Source of the DNA: RHLJ01 sp965212165
GTDB taxonomy: Bacteria > Bacteroidota > Rhodothermia > Balneolales > Balneolaceae
Direction of reading: 5' to 3'
Length of the DNA stretch: 64,000 bases
Assembly (NCBI GenBank): GCA_965212165.1
Contig: OZ243096.1
Location: 2,170,001 to 2,234,000, forward strand
The notes beneath the pieces are model-generated. The model did no database searches, was not told the DNA's origin, and worked only from the letters and a program-made list of their open reading frames with translations. Position numbers and translations under genes: made by a program. Below, piece after piece: positions 44,331-53,547 of the stretch. Every line of letters begins with the position of its first letter. Positions within the stretch are counted from its first letter, which is position 1.

Positions 44331-44452
44331 GTGTGTTGTATTATTAGTACATCTGTAGTACTTGATGCAAATAAAATGCAACTAATAATTTAATAAGTCA
44401 ATTAATGTTGTAATTAAAGTACAACATAATTAATTGATGCATTAATAATACA
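44331..44452. promoter_or_regulatory. Palindrome-rich control region upstream of the SatD-like gene
   Basis: The region contains nested inverted repeats. TCAATTAATGTTGTA (44398-44412) is matched by TACAACATAATTAATTGA (44420-44437) across a 7-base spacer, with a three-base insertion in the second arm. TGTTGTATTATTAGTAC at the satD end recurs inverted as TTAATAATACA. GATGCA appears twice (about 44364 and 44436). The shared TGTTGTA core suggests several half-sites for one dimeric regulator. Confidence 0.55.
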
Positions 44453-44545
44453 GCAAAAGTGCATGTTGATTATTTACAAACCTTACTTTGAATAGATTGT
44501 AAGAATGAGTTATTTCAAGTTGATAATTAAACTAACTCATTTGTA

Positions 44546-47284
44546 ATGATTCACTTCTTTAAAACTATATTTTTTCTACTAATTTCAATCATTGCATCAT
44601 CAAGCTTATTTGCTCAAGGTGTTTTAAGCTTTGAAGATGTAATGAAATTTGATGACATCAACTCACCGTCAATATCAAGTAATGGTAATTGGATTAGTTA
44701 TGGTGTGTGGCCGGATCGTGGAGACGGAAAAGTAGTAGTACAGCATACTACTAATGGAACAGAATATGAGATTGAGTTAGGAGCGAATCCGAATATTTCA
44801 TTTGATGAAAAATGGGTTATCACCTATAAAAATGTATCCTTATTAGCTGAATTAAAAGCAAAAAAGGATAAACCAAAAAGAGGATTAGTTCTACTAAATC
44901 TACTAGATGGTACAACACAAGAATTTGATAGTGTTTCAAGTTATCAATTATCAAATAATGGGAATTGGCTTGCGATTAAAAACTATCAAAGCAAAGTAAT
45001 TGAAGACCTAAAGCATAAAAACAAGAAATTAGGTACTGAAGTTACACTTTGGGATCTCAGAAATAGCGAAAGCTTAAGTTTAGATTTTGTTACTGAAATG
45101 AGCTTCGATAGTCTTTCGAATTTTTTTTCTTATTCGGTAATCGATACTTCAGGTATGAGTAACGGACTTTATATTTACGATTTACAAGGGTCAGAAAAAG
45201 GAATAATAAGCACATCAGAAAATGGCTTTTATTCGAATTTGACTTGGGATCCAAAACGACCTAGAATTGCATTCACTAAAACAAACCTAGATTCAAGTTA
45301 TATGGACGGAGATGCGAGTCTACATCTTTGGGACGCTAAGAAAGGAAATCTTCAAACCTTAGTAAAACCAGAAAATACTTCAGAAGACTTTGCACTTCGT
45401 TCAAATAATAACCTCACTTTCACACACGACGGTAAACGTTTATTCTTTGGATTAATGTCACAAGAAATGGTTGATTTGGATGAAAAGAAAGATGATAAAG
45501 ATGACGAAATTGATATATATGATGTAGAAAGTATTGTGGGTGATAGAGGGATGGATCTATGGCATGGAGATGATGATAGAATTAAAACTCATGAAATTGT
45601 AACCTTCAACAGTAGGAAAAATAGAAGATACACTGCTGTTTATCATTTAGATAAAAACAAATGGGTTCAATTAGCGGATTTAGATATGCCTTTTATTCAA
45701 ATTACCCACAATAAAGATATTGTAATGGGGAATACTGATGAACCGTATTTAAGAGCAAGAACCCATGAAGGTACTTTTAGAGATTGGTATATCGTAGATA
45801 TTAATAAGGGAACTCGAACCAAAGTAAATGAAAGGACCTCAAATGGATCTGCAAGAATATCACCAGATAGTAAGTCAGTAGTCTATTATCATGACAAAAA
45901 CTGGCATTCATACGATGTAAAATCTGGAAATACAAAAAATATAACTGCGAATCTTGACATCCCATTCTACGATGAAGATCACGATTATCCATCTCAGGTT
46001 CCAAGTTATGGAATGGCAGGTTGGGTTGAAGGAGGAAAGTCGGTTCTTATTAATGATAAATACGATGTTTGGCAAATTCCTTTGGGAAGAGGTGAATCTT
46101 TAAGAATCACAGATGGAGAGGGTAGAGAGGAGAAGCGGATTTTTAGAATACGAAATCTTGGAGATGATGATAATTTCGGAAAGAATGAGGAACTTCTACT
46201 TACTTCGTATCATGATTTAGCTAAAAACTTTGGTTTTTATTCAGCACAAATAGGGAAAACAGGAGTTCAAAGACTATTAGAAGAAGACAAGAAATTTACT
46301 TTTGTTGCTAAAGCTGAAGGTTCTGATAAAATACTATATAAACGAGAAGCCTATGATGAATTTCCAAACCTCTGGGTTTCAAACAATTGGAAGTTTAATT
46401 CAATAAACCAAATTTCCAAATTACATATGAATTTATCTGAGAAATGGAATTGGGGAAAGGCTGAATTAATAGATTGGTTGAGTTTAGATGGTACTTTTAT
46501 TCAAGGTGTAGTTATTAAACCTGATAATTACGACCCAAATAAAAAGTACCCCATTATGACTTACTATTATCGGTTTTTTACTGATAGATTACATGACTTC
46601 AACGAACCGAAAACAAATCACCGTCCAGTATTTGCTCAATATGTAAGTGATGATTATGTAGTATTCTTACCAGATATTCGATTCGAAATTGGAAGACCAG
46701 GGTTTGCGGCTACAAAGAGTTTAGTACCAGGTATTCAGAAGCTGATAGAAATGGGAATTGCTGATGAAGATAAACTTGGTTTACATGGCCACTCTTGGAG
46801 TGGATATCAAACGGCTTTTATTGTTACACAAACTGATATTTTTGATGCTGCAGTAACAGGAGCACCTGTGAGTAACATGACAAGTGCATATAGTGGTATT
46901 CGTTGGGCATCAGGTCTTTCAAGACAATTTCAGTATGAGAAAACACAAAGTAGGATTGGTGAAAGCTTAATAGAGTCTCCAGAAAAGTATATTGAAAACT
47001 CCCCTGTATTTTTTGCTGATAAGATTACTACACCAATGCTCATACAACATGGTGATGCTGATGGGGCAGTTCCTTGGTATCAAAGTATAGAGTTGTATTT
47101 AGCTATGCGTAGATATAACAAAGAAGTAGTCTTTTTACAGTATCATGATGAACCTCATCATTTGCAGAAATTTCCTAACAAATTAGATTATGCTATTAGA
47201 ATGAAAGAATACTTCGATCACTACCTTAAAGGTGTAGGAGAACCGGAGTGGATTCTTAATGGTGAAGTTTACCTTGGTAATTAA
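44546..47284 (+). CDS. Exported S9 family prolyl-oligopeptidase-like serine peptidase
   Basis: 912 residues with a signal peptide (cleavage near SSLFAQ-GV). An N-terminal WD-like propeller (SPSISSNGNWISYGVWPDRGD, RLFFGLMSQEM, GSARISPDSKSVVYYH) precedes a C-terminal alpha/beta-hydrolase. The catalytic Ser is in GLHGHSWSGYQTAFIV, the Asp in QHGDADGAVPWYQS and the His in DEPHHLQK. This is the usual arrangement of S9 peptidases cleaving small peptides in the periplasm. It is monocistronic; it is followed after 9 bases by a convergent gene. Confidence 0.92.
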   Translation: MIHFFKTIFFLLISIIASSSLFAQGVLSFEDVMKFDDINSPSISSNGNWISYGVWPDRGDGKVVVQHTTNGTEYEIELGANPNISFDEKWVITYKNVSLLAELKAKKDKPKRGLVLLNLLDGTTQEFDSVSSYQLSNNGNWLAIKNYQSKVIEDLKHKNKKLGTEVTLWDLRNSESLSLDFVTEMSFDSLSNFFSYSVIDTSGMSNGLYIYDLQGSEKGIISTSENGFYSNLTWDPKRPRIAFTKTNLDSSYMDGDASLHLWDAKKGNLQTLVKPENTSEDFALRSNNNLTFTHDGKRLFFGLMSQEMVDLDEKKDDKDDEIDIYDVESIVGDRGMDLWHGDDDRIKTHEIVTFNSRKNRRYTAVYHLDKNKWVQLADLDMPFIQITHNKDIVMGNTDEPYLRARTHEGTFRDWYIVDINKGTRTKVNERTSNGSARISPDSKSVVYYHDKNWHSYDVKSGNTKNITANLDIPFYDEDHDYPSQVPSYGMAGWVEGGKSVLINDKYDVWQIPLGRGESLRITDGEGREEKRIFRIRNLGDDDNFGKNEELLLTSYHDLAKNFGFYSAQIGKTGVQRLLEEDKKFTFVAKAEGSDKILYKREAYDEFPNLWVSNNWKFNSINQISKLHMNLSEKWNWGKAELIDWLSLDGTFIQGVVIKPDNYDPNKKYPIMTYYYRFFTDRLHDFNEPKTNHRPVFAQYVSDDYVVFLPDIRFEIGRPGFAATKSLVPGIQKLIEMGIADEDKLGLHGHSWSGYQTAFIVTQTDIFDAAVTGAPVSNMTSAYSGIRWASGLSRQFQYEKTQSRIGESLIESPEKYIENSPVFFADKITTPMLIQHGDADGAVPWYQSIELYLAMRRYNKEVVFLQYHDEPHHLQKFPNKLDYAIRMKEYFDHYLKGVGEPEWILNGEVYLGN

Positions 47285-47293
47285 ATAAGCGTT

Positions 47294-49105
47294 TTAGCTT
47301 ACACTTAAAGTAGTAAGACTATTTAGTTCATTTTTTAAATCATGAAGAGCTAATAAAGACTTACTACTTATTTCACCCCATTGCTTCTTCATTGATGTAT
47401 AAAGTTCTTCGTAATAGCATATACCATCATTAAGATTAGTCTGAAACTTCTGAATGTATTTATCTTGCTTTGTAGAAGGTTCAAGTATGTTTTCTGAAAT
47501 TACATTCTTAATGTAATTAACATATAACTGAAGCTCTTTTATGAACATATTGGGTCGGTCATTAAAAGAAATCAGATTAGTCTTTCCATAAATATGATCT
47601 ACCATTTCTTTTAATGATACTACATGAGTGAAGTAGGCAGTATTTGGTCCTGGACAGATTGCGGATCCTACGGTACCTTTTTGTAATTCCATTCCTTTTT
47701 CTATTTGGGACGGATTTCCAAGACCAACACATAAACAAACTTTCTCCATAACCTTAGAAATACCTCTGCTTAACTCTTCAGTAGATAAATCCTGAGTCAT
47801 TAGATCATCAATTTTCTTTTTTTGAAATTTAAGTGATGCAGTGCAAATAGGTTCATCAGTATACTCTGTATTAAAAGCTAAATGTTTTTTAACACAAGGA
47901 GCGCCAGGTTTTCCAGCGTCAATACGCTGTAATTTTTCTATATCAGCTGAGTTTCTTCTAACAGTGTTAAAAGGTACACCTAAAGGAGATACATCACTTA
48001 AATAATAATCATCTTCATTAGCACTTGTTAAAACATTCAATGAATCCTGATCTATTGAAATTGCCTCAGGAACTAGTAGAAAAGGGGAGCCCCAACCAAT
48101 AGAATTAGCATGTTCATTTGCTAGTAAGTATTGATGTTCTAGTGAAGTTCCAACACCACCTTGAATGGTTAGTAATATTTCAGGAGCATTTAAAGGGATT
48201 AATTTATCCATACTTTTTAATGACTCTGAGTACAGCTGAAATAGTTCAGCTGATAATTCTGACCTATGGTCATTAAACTCTTTAAGTATTGGCCCCATTA
48301 GAAATCCATCTGTTGCAAAAGCATGTCCACCACAATTTAATCCAGATTCAATCCTAAACTCAGATACCCAAATTCCTTTTTTAGCTAAGAATTTTCCCTG
48401 AATTAAAGCAGAACGATAATCGCTAACTTTTAACACTACCTTCTTTATAAAAAACCCATTTTTATCAGGAAAGAAATCATCAAAACTTCCTAAATAGCTA
48501 TATAAACGTGGATTTAGACCTGCTGAAAAAACTACAGAAGAAGATAAATCACTTTCTGCAAACCCACGAAGCGCTGCATGGGCATCATTAAATTCTACAG
48601 GAAGTGCTTCATTTTCAGCAGAACGGTTAGGTCCATCAATTTTAGTCATGATGTTTACATCAATAGAGCCAGGGACAATAAGTTTTCTGAGATCATTTTC
48701 AGCAATAGTTCTCATTTCACCTGATAATTGAAGCATATTTAAGTATTGACTTTTAAGGCTGGAAGAATCGTTTAATAGCTCAAAATACTTTGTAATTTCA
48801 GTTCCAGGCTCAAACGGTGAATCCTTTAATTCGTCAATTTTTTTATTAACTATTTTATTAACAAGATTTAGATAAGCTTTGATTCGTTTTGCTCTTGAAT
48901 CATATTCATCTTCTGGGATCAATGAATAGTCATAATGATACATTTTGCTATAATATTCCCTCATTTGTTCTGTTAATCGGTGATCAATAATCGAGATGAC
49001 GGAAGAAATTCCATACTGTGCTACCCGAATTGGAGTATCGATCGTGTAACCTGTACCCATTACAGGAATATGAAATGAGTGGGGACTATGAAGCGCTTTA
49101 TTCAT
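47294..49105 (-). CDS. Uncharacterised large TIM-barrel-like protein with nitronate-monooxygenase-like motifs
   Basis: 603 residues, no signal peptide or membrane segment. The opening FHIPVMGTGYTIDTPIRVAQYG, the central GLNCGGHAFATDGFLMGP, LTIQGGVGTSLEHQYLL and WGSPFLLVPEAI recall FMN-dependent nitronate monooxygenase/IMP-dehydrogenase-type barrels (GG-H glycine loop, GGVG phosphate loop). A Cys-rich late segment (CVKKHLAFNTEYTDEPICTASLKF, CLCVGLGNP) is unusual. It is about twice the size of ordinary nitronate monooxygenases. I do not recognise a characterised relative. It is divergent from an OFA-type transporter, suggesting shared control and a metabolic, possibly oxidative, role. Confidence 0.6.
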   Translation of the reverse strand: MNKALHSPHSFHIPVMGTGYTIDTPIRVAQYGISSVISIIDHRLTEQMREYYSKMYHYDYSLIPEDEYDSRAKRIKAYLNLVNKIVNKKIDELKDSPFEPGTEITKYFELLNDSSSLKSQYLNMLQLSGEMRTIAENDLRKLIVPGSIDVNIMTKIDGPNRSAENEALPVEFNDAHAALRGFAESDLSSSVVFSAGLNPRLYSYLGSFDDFFPDKNGFFIKKVVLKVSDYRSALIQGKFLAKKGIWVSEFRIESGLNCGGHAFATDGFLMGPILKEFNDHRSELSAELFQLYSESLKSMDKLIPLNAPEILLTIQGGVGTSLEHQYLLANEHANSIGWGSPFLLVPEAISIDQDSLNVLTSANEDDYYLSDVSPLGVPFNTVRRNSADIEKLQRIDAGKPGAPCVKKHLAFNTEYTDEPICTASLKFQKKKIDDLMTQDLSTEELSRGISKVMEKVCLCVGLGNPSQIEKGMELQKGTVGSAICPGPNTAYFTHVVSLKEMVDHIYGKTNLISFNDRPNMFIKELQLYVNYIKNVISENILEPSTKQDKYIQKFQTNLNDGICYYEELYTSMKKQWGEISSKSLLALHDLKNELNSLTTLSVS

Positions 49106-49319
49106 GCTGATACCTCTATCGCATTAATGCATATTTCATTCAATGTATCTACCAATTGTGTAGGATTGATGAAGTTCACTTTTATATGTTATATAGAGAC
49201 ATTAAAACTGTAAAAATGAGAATATTAAAAGACACTTCATGATAGTTTCATATACTACTCATATATACCTAGTAATTTTTGAAAGCACCATTTACAAAAT
49301 TATTTAATAGAGGTTTAGG

Positions 49320-50789
49320 ATGAAGAATCGTTGGCTCATTGCGACATCGGCAGTAGGTATCCATATTTCAATTGGCTCAGTGTATGCTTATAGTGCATGG
49401 AAAATGCCGCTCGAAAACACCTTTGGTTGGAGTAGTACTAATACTACAATAGCATTCAGCATAGCTATTTTCTTTTTAGGTCTTTCTGCTGCTATTCTTG
49501 GTCGAGTGATTGAACGGCATGGGCCTTCGAAGGGTGGATTACTTTCTGCTACTTTTTTTTCCATTGGGTTATTTGGCTCAGCACTTGCCTGTTACTTAGA
49601 AAATATTTGGCTCTTCTATTTATTTTTTGGTGTAATAAGTGGAATTGGTCTTGGTTTAGGCTATATATCACCAGTATCAACATTAGTCAAATGGTTTCCA
49701 GATCGACGAGGATTAGCAACAGGTTTAGCAATAATGGGATTTGGTTTTGGAGGACTTGTATGTGCACATCTTATTGATGTCTTCAATCCTGCAAAAACTG
49801 AAATGGTACTAAATGAAGAAATTACTGTAAAAGAATATGTTGATGCTCAATCTGTCTATCCTGAACGAGCAGAAGCACTGCTAAAAAATGTTCCATCTTT
49901 GGAAGAATTCAAGAGTAAAGAATCTTTACTTAAAGAGATGCTACGAAACGGAGAAGAGGAGAGTATTGAGTATAAAGCTTTAATGCTTGAAAATGCATCA
50001 TTTCGAACTGTTGTTCTATATGATAAGTCATCAATAATAATTGCATTCTTAGCACTGGGTGTAATTTATCTTCTAGTAATGCTTCCTAGTGCTTTATACA
50101 TAGCACCTCCACCTGCAGATTATGCTGAAAAATTTATTAGTAATAGCAATAGCTCAACCAAACAATCAGTGATCAATGTTCCTGATGTTTCAGCTTTTGA
50201 GGCACTAAAAACACCAGGATTTTATGGCCTGTGGATTATGCTTTTCATTAATGTTTCATGTGGTATTGCTGTAATAGCCACTGCAAAGAAAATGGGTTAT
50301 GAAATGGTTAGACTATCAGTTGAAATGTCAACCTTGTTGGTGATGGGTATTTCACTTTTCAATGGTATAGGTCGAATACTATGGGCATCATTATCTGATT
50401 ATATTGGTAGAGCTAATACATACGTGGCATTTTTTGTAATTCAGATAATAGCATTTCCTTTGCTTGCAAATTTAACCACGAATCCTGTTCTATTCATGAT
50501 TGTGACTTTTGTGATCTTAACATGTTATGGTGGAGGATTTGCTAGTATTCCTGCTTATATAAGCGATTTATTCGGTCTAAAAGAAATGCCTACTATTCAC
50601 GGGTTTATACTTACTGCGTGGTCAATAGCTGGCATTGTAGGTCCACTAATTAATGCCTATGTATATGAACAGACAAAAAGCTATCAACAAAGTTTATATA
50701 TATTCGGAGGCGCTTTTATATTAGCATTAATTGTCTCTTTGTTAATGAAATTCGAAATTAGAAGAGTGCAAGAAAAGATAAATAATTGA
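49320..50789 (+). CDS. OFA (oxalate/formate antiporter) family MFS transporter
   Basis: 489 residues, about 12 transmembrane helices with a 70-residue charged loop (about 160-235). Family marks: N-terminal IHISIGSVYAYSAWKMPLENTFGWSS in outline, ERHGPSKGGL, YLFFGVISGIGLGLGYISPVSTLVKWFPDRRGLATGLAIMGFG in outline, and the C-terminal half YGGGFASIPAYISDLFGLKEMPTIHGFILTAW. OFA members move oxalate, formate or pyruvate (E. coli YhjX is pyruvate-linked). Adjacency to pflB/pflA supports formate or pyruvate as substrate, by inference. The ATG is preceded by a good GAGGTTTAGG site. Confidence 0.88.
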   Translation: MKNRWLIATSAVGIHISIGSVYAYSAWKMPLENTFGWSSTNTTIAFSIAIFFLGLSAAILGRVIERHGPSKGGLLSATFFSIGLFGSALACYLENIWLFYLFFGVISGIGLGLGYISPVSTLVKWFPDRRGLATGLAIMGFGFGGLVCAHLIDVFNPAKTEMVLNEEITVKEYVDAQSVYPERAEALLKNVPSLEEFKSKESLLKEMLRNGEEESIEYKALMLENASFRTVVLYDKSSIIIAFLALGVIYLLVMLPSALYIAPPPADYAEKFISNSNSSTKQSVINVPDVSAFEALKTPGFYGLWIMLFINVSCGIAVIATAKKMGYEMVRLSVEMSTLLVMGISLFNGIGRILWASLSDYIGRANTYVAFFVIQIIAFPLLANLTTNPVLFMIVTFVILTCYGGGFASIPAYISDLFGLKEMPTIHGFILTAWSIAGIVGPLINAYVYEQTKSYQQSLYIFGGAFILALIVSLLMKFEIRRVQEKINN

Positions 50790-51022
50790 ACAAATTTTGT
50801 ATATCCAAATTTACTAATTGAGTTTACAGAGAGGCACATTAATAAGTTCATAAGATGACATATTAACATTTTCTTCTAAAGAGTTAAGTCTCCTTTATAT
50901 ACCCCTTAAATAGCGTAAAACGATTAAATATTCATTCTGTATCTAAAAACATATACCTGTAGAGGTATTGGTTTAAATATAATACAGTGTACTTCCAGTC
51001 TCCAAAATCTTAAATAGCTTCA

Positions 51023-51036
51023 TGGAAGCGCTTCCA
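51023..51036. promoter_or_regulatory. LacI/CcpA-type operator upstream of pflB
   Basis: TGGAAGCGCTTCCA is a perfect palindrome and fits the cre pattern TGNAANCGNNNNCA of LacI-family regulators. The same core, split by two bases, lies upstream of fbp at 13901-13920. It lies 137 bases before the pflB start codon. Confidence 0.7.
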
Positions 51037-51078
51037 CGTTAACTTATTGTTATCATTTAATTTCAATGAGTAATTTTT

Positions 51079-51093
51079 CTGTAAAATTTACAG
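51079..51093. promoter_or_regulatory. 15-bp perfect palindrome in the pflB leader
   Basis: CTGTAAAATTTACAG: seven perfect pairs around a single central A, 81 bases before the pflB ATG. The TGTAAA/TTTACA arms could be bound by a redox or oxygen regulator, but it matches neither the FNR (TTGATnnnnATCAA) nor the standard Rex consensus closely. Family unassigned. Confidence 0.45.
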
Positions 51094-51173
51094 GGTCTTC
51101 ATATTTCAGGGATAAATTCTTTCAAACATTTTAGCGGACCATTCATCAAAAAACTGATTCAAACGCAACTATT

Positions 51174-53450
51174 ATGAAAGTGATCAATAACGAAATCAAA
51201 TTACCTTTTTTAACTGATAATACTCAAACAGAGTATCGTGGATTTATATCAGGATTATGGAATACAGAAATTGACGTAAGAGATTTTATCCAGAAAAATT
51301 ATACACCCTATAAAGGAGATGCATCATTCTTAAGTGAATCAACCGACGTTACAAAGTTACTTTGGCAGCAAGTCTTGAACTTGATGGTTAGAGAGCAAAA
51401 AGAAGGAGTATTGGATGCAGATTCAGAATTGGTTTCTTCTATTGTTTCTCATGGTCCTGGATATATTGATAAAGATTTAGAACGCATTGTGGGGCTTCAA
51501 ACTGATGCACCGCTAAAAAGGTCTATGATGCCATTTGGAGGAGTACGAATGGCTCAAAAAGCTCTAGAAAGTAATGGTTTCAGTTTCTCTGAAAAAACCA
51601 AAGAGGCATTTGCTTCTATTCGAAAAACCCACAACGATGGTGTTTTTGATGGTTATACTAGCGAAATTAGAAAAGCACGTTCATCTGGAATAGTAACAGG
51701 ACTTCCTGATGCATATGCTCGTGGTCGAATTATTGGTGATTATCGGCGCGTAGCTCTATATGGAATGGATCGACTGATAAAAGATAAAATAGATCAGTTA
51801 AACTCACTCGAAATCCACAATTTAGATGAAGAAACCATCCGATTACGTGAAGAAGTTAATGAGCAGATACGTTCACTTAAAGAACTAAAGCTAATGGCTA
51901 GTAACTATGGATTTGATATTTCCAATCCAGCTACTAATGCAATAGAAGCAATTCAATGGGTGTATTTTGGATACTTAGCAGCTGTGAAAGAGCAAAATGG
52001 AGCAGCTATGTCTTTCGGACGTGTTTCCACATTCCTAGATATTTATATCAATCGTGATTTGGAAGAGGGTACATTAAATGAAGCTACTGCTCAGGAATTG
52101 ATAGATCATTTGGTAATGAAACTACGCATGGTTCGTTTCATGCGACCACCCGAATATGACTTGTTATTCTCTGGCGATCCAACTTGGGTAACTGAAGTGA
52201 TTGGTGGAATGGGCATAGATGGACGTACTATGGTTTCGAAGACTTCATTTCGATTCCTTCAAACCTTACATAACTTAGGTCCGGCTCCTGAACCCAATTT
52301 AACTGTACTTTGGTCCCAGAATCTACCTGAGGGATTTAAGCAATTTTGTGTGGATACGTCCATTAAAACATCATCTCTACAATATGAAAATGATGATATG
52401 ATGCGTGGTTATTGGGGCGATGATTATGGTATCGCATGCTGTGTGTCTGCTATGAAAATTGGAAAACAGATGCAGTTTTTTGGTGCCCGTGCTAATCTTG
52501 CCAAAACCTTATTGTATGCAATCAATGGTGGGAAAGATGAAGTTTCTGGCGAGCAAATTGGACCGGAATATGCACCAATCTTAAATGATATTCTTACCTA
52601 TGAAGAGTTGATGCCTAAATTTGATGCAATGATGGACTGGTTGGCCTCTACTTATATGAATGCACTGAACGTAATTCACTTTATGCACGATAAGTATTAC
52701 TACGAGCGTCTAGAAATGGCTCTTCACGATCGGGATGTTTTCCGTACCATGGCATGTGGAATCGCTGGACTCTCAGTAGTTGCCGATTCTTTGAGTGCTG
52801 TGAAACATGCTAATGTTCGTATTCTTAGAGATGAACGAGGCTTGGCAATTGATTTTGATACTACAGGCGATTTTCCAGTATTTGGTAATGATGATGATCG
52901 AGTTGACAATATCGCTCGTGATCTAGTTAAAATTTTCATGAACAAGTTGAAAAAACAGAAAACGTACAGAAATTCTATTCCAACACAGTCTATTTTGACC
53001 ATTACTTCGAATGTTGTTTATGGCAACAAAACAGGTAATACGCCTGATGGTCGTAAAAAAGGCGAGCCATTTGGTCCCGGCGCAAATCCAATGCACGGTC
53101 GTGATAAAAACGGAGCTATTGCGAGTATGCGTTCGGTAGCAAAACTACCATATGAGTATGCCCAAGATGGTATTTCATATACATTCTCAATCGTCCCTGG
53201 GGCATTAGGTAGAACAGAAGAAGATCGCAAAACAAATATGGTGAATTTGTTAAATGGATATTTCAATGAAGGTGGGCATCACGTTAATGTGAATGTGTTT
53301 AACCGTGAAACTTTAATAGACGCAATGGAACATCCTGAAAAATACCCACAGCTTACTATTCGGGTTTCAGGGTATGCAGTCAATTTTAATAAATTAACTA
53401 AAGAGCAACAAATGGATGTAATTTCAAGGACATTCCACGAAAGTAATTGA
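51174..53450 (+). CDS. pflB: Pyruvate formate-lyase
   Basis: Glycyl-radical enzyme that converts pyruvate and CoA to acetyl-CoA and formate without oxygen. The 758-residue protein has the tandem active-site cysteines C422-C423 in YGIACCVSAMKIGKQMQFF and the glycine radical loop RVSGYAVNF near the C-terminus (Gly733, equivalent to E. coli Gly734). Other signs: FGARANLAK, GNTPDGRKKGEPFGPGANPMHGRD in outline and HHVNVNVFNRETL. Length and spacing equal genuine PFL rather than other glycyl-radical dehydratases. Its activase gene follows. Anaerobic expression is expected. Confidence 0.96.
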   Translation: MKVINNEIKLPFLTDNTQTEYRGFISGLWNTEIDVRDFIQKNYTPYKGDASFLSESTDVTKLLWQQVLNLMVREQKEGVLDADSELVSSIVSHGPGYIDKDLERIVGLQTDAPLKRSMMPFGGVRMAQKALESNGFSFSEKTKEAFASIRKTHNDGVFDGYTSEIRKARSSGIVTGLPDAYARGRIIGDYRRVALYGMDRLIKDKIDQLNSLEIHNLDEETIRLREEVNEQIRSLKELKLMASNYGFDISNPATNAIEAIQWVYFGYLAAVKEQNGAAMSFGRVSTFLDIYINRDLEEGTLNEATAQELIDHLVMKLRMVRFMRPPEYDLLFSGDPTWVTEVIGGMGIDGRTMVSKTSFRFLQTLHNLGPAPEPNLTVLWSQNLPEGFKQFCVDTSIKTSSLQYENDDMMRGYWGDDYGIACCVSAMKIGKQMQFFGARANLAKTLLYAINGGKDEVSGEQIGPEYAPILNDILTYEELMPKFDAMMDWLASTYMNALNVIHFMHDKYYYERLEMALHDRDVFRTMACGIAGLSVVADSLSAVKHANVRILRDERGLAIDFDTTGDFPVFGNDDDRVDNIARDLVKIFMNKLKKQKTYRNSIPTQSILTITSNVVYGNKTGNTPDGRKKGEPFGPGANPMHGRDKNGAIASMRSVAKLPYEYAQDGISYTFSIVPGALGRTEEDRKTNMVNLLNGYFNEGGHHVNVNVFNRETLIDAMEHPEKYPQLTIRVSGYAVNFNKLTKEQQMDVISRTFHESN

Positions 53451-53458
53451 ATTCCAAA

Positions 53459-53478
53459 ATTGAGTTAATTAGCTCAAT
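53459..53478. promoter_or_regulatory. 20-bp palindrome after pflB
   Basis: An inverted repeat from ATTGAGTTAA to TTAGCTCAAT, complementary across all ten pairs apart from one T-G wobble, begins 9 bases after the pflB stop. Without a T tract it is better read as an operator or mRNA-end structure than a terminator. Confidence 0.45.
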
Positions 53479-53494
53479 ATTGGTTGTTTAGGTA

Positions 53495-53530
53495 TGGGAG
53501 TCTCAGATATAATGGGACTCCCAATTTTTA
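53495..53530 (+). terminator. Terminator-like hairpin between pflB and pflA
   Basis: TGGGAGTC (53495-53502) pairs perfectly with GACTCCCA (53516-53523) around a 13-base loop and is followed by ATTTTTAA. It lies 45 bases after pflB and 18 bases before the preferred pflA start, so it probably lowers activase expression relative to the enzyme. Confidence 0.7.
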
Positions 53531-53547
53531 ATAGAGGTAAAAAAGAA

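Larger units (their letters stand above)
50790..51173 (+). promoter_or_regulatory. Leader and control region upstream of pflB
   Basis: A 384-base gap without a gene. It holds a perfect 14-bp LacI/CcpA-like operator (51023-51036) and a perfect 15-bp palindrome (51079-51093). No exact TAnnTTTG promoter was found, and the transcript start is unclear. The size and two palindromes indicate layered control of the fermentation genes. Confidence 0.6.

Noticed and set aside
49089..49104. GAAGCGCTTTATTC near the start of the NMO-like gene, resembling the operator core
   Set aside because: It matches one arm only and encodes conserved-looking N-terminal residues; too weak to list as a site.
53494..53547. 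Upstream ATG as start of pflA
   Set aside because: It would lie inside the terminator hairpin and add 18 residues not found in the family; the ATG at 53548 gives the normal length.
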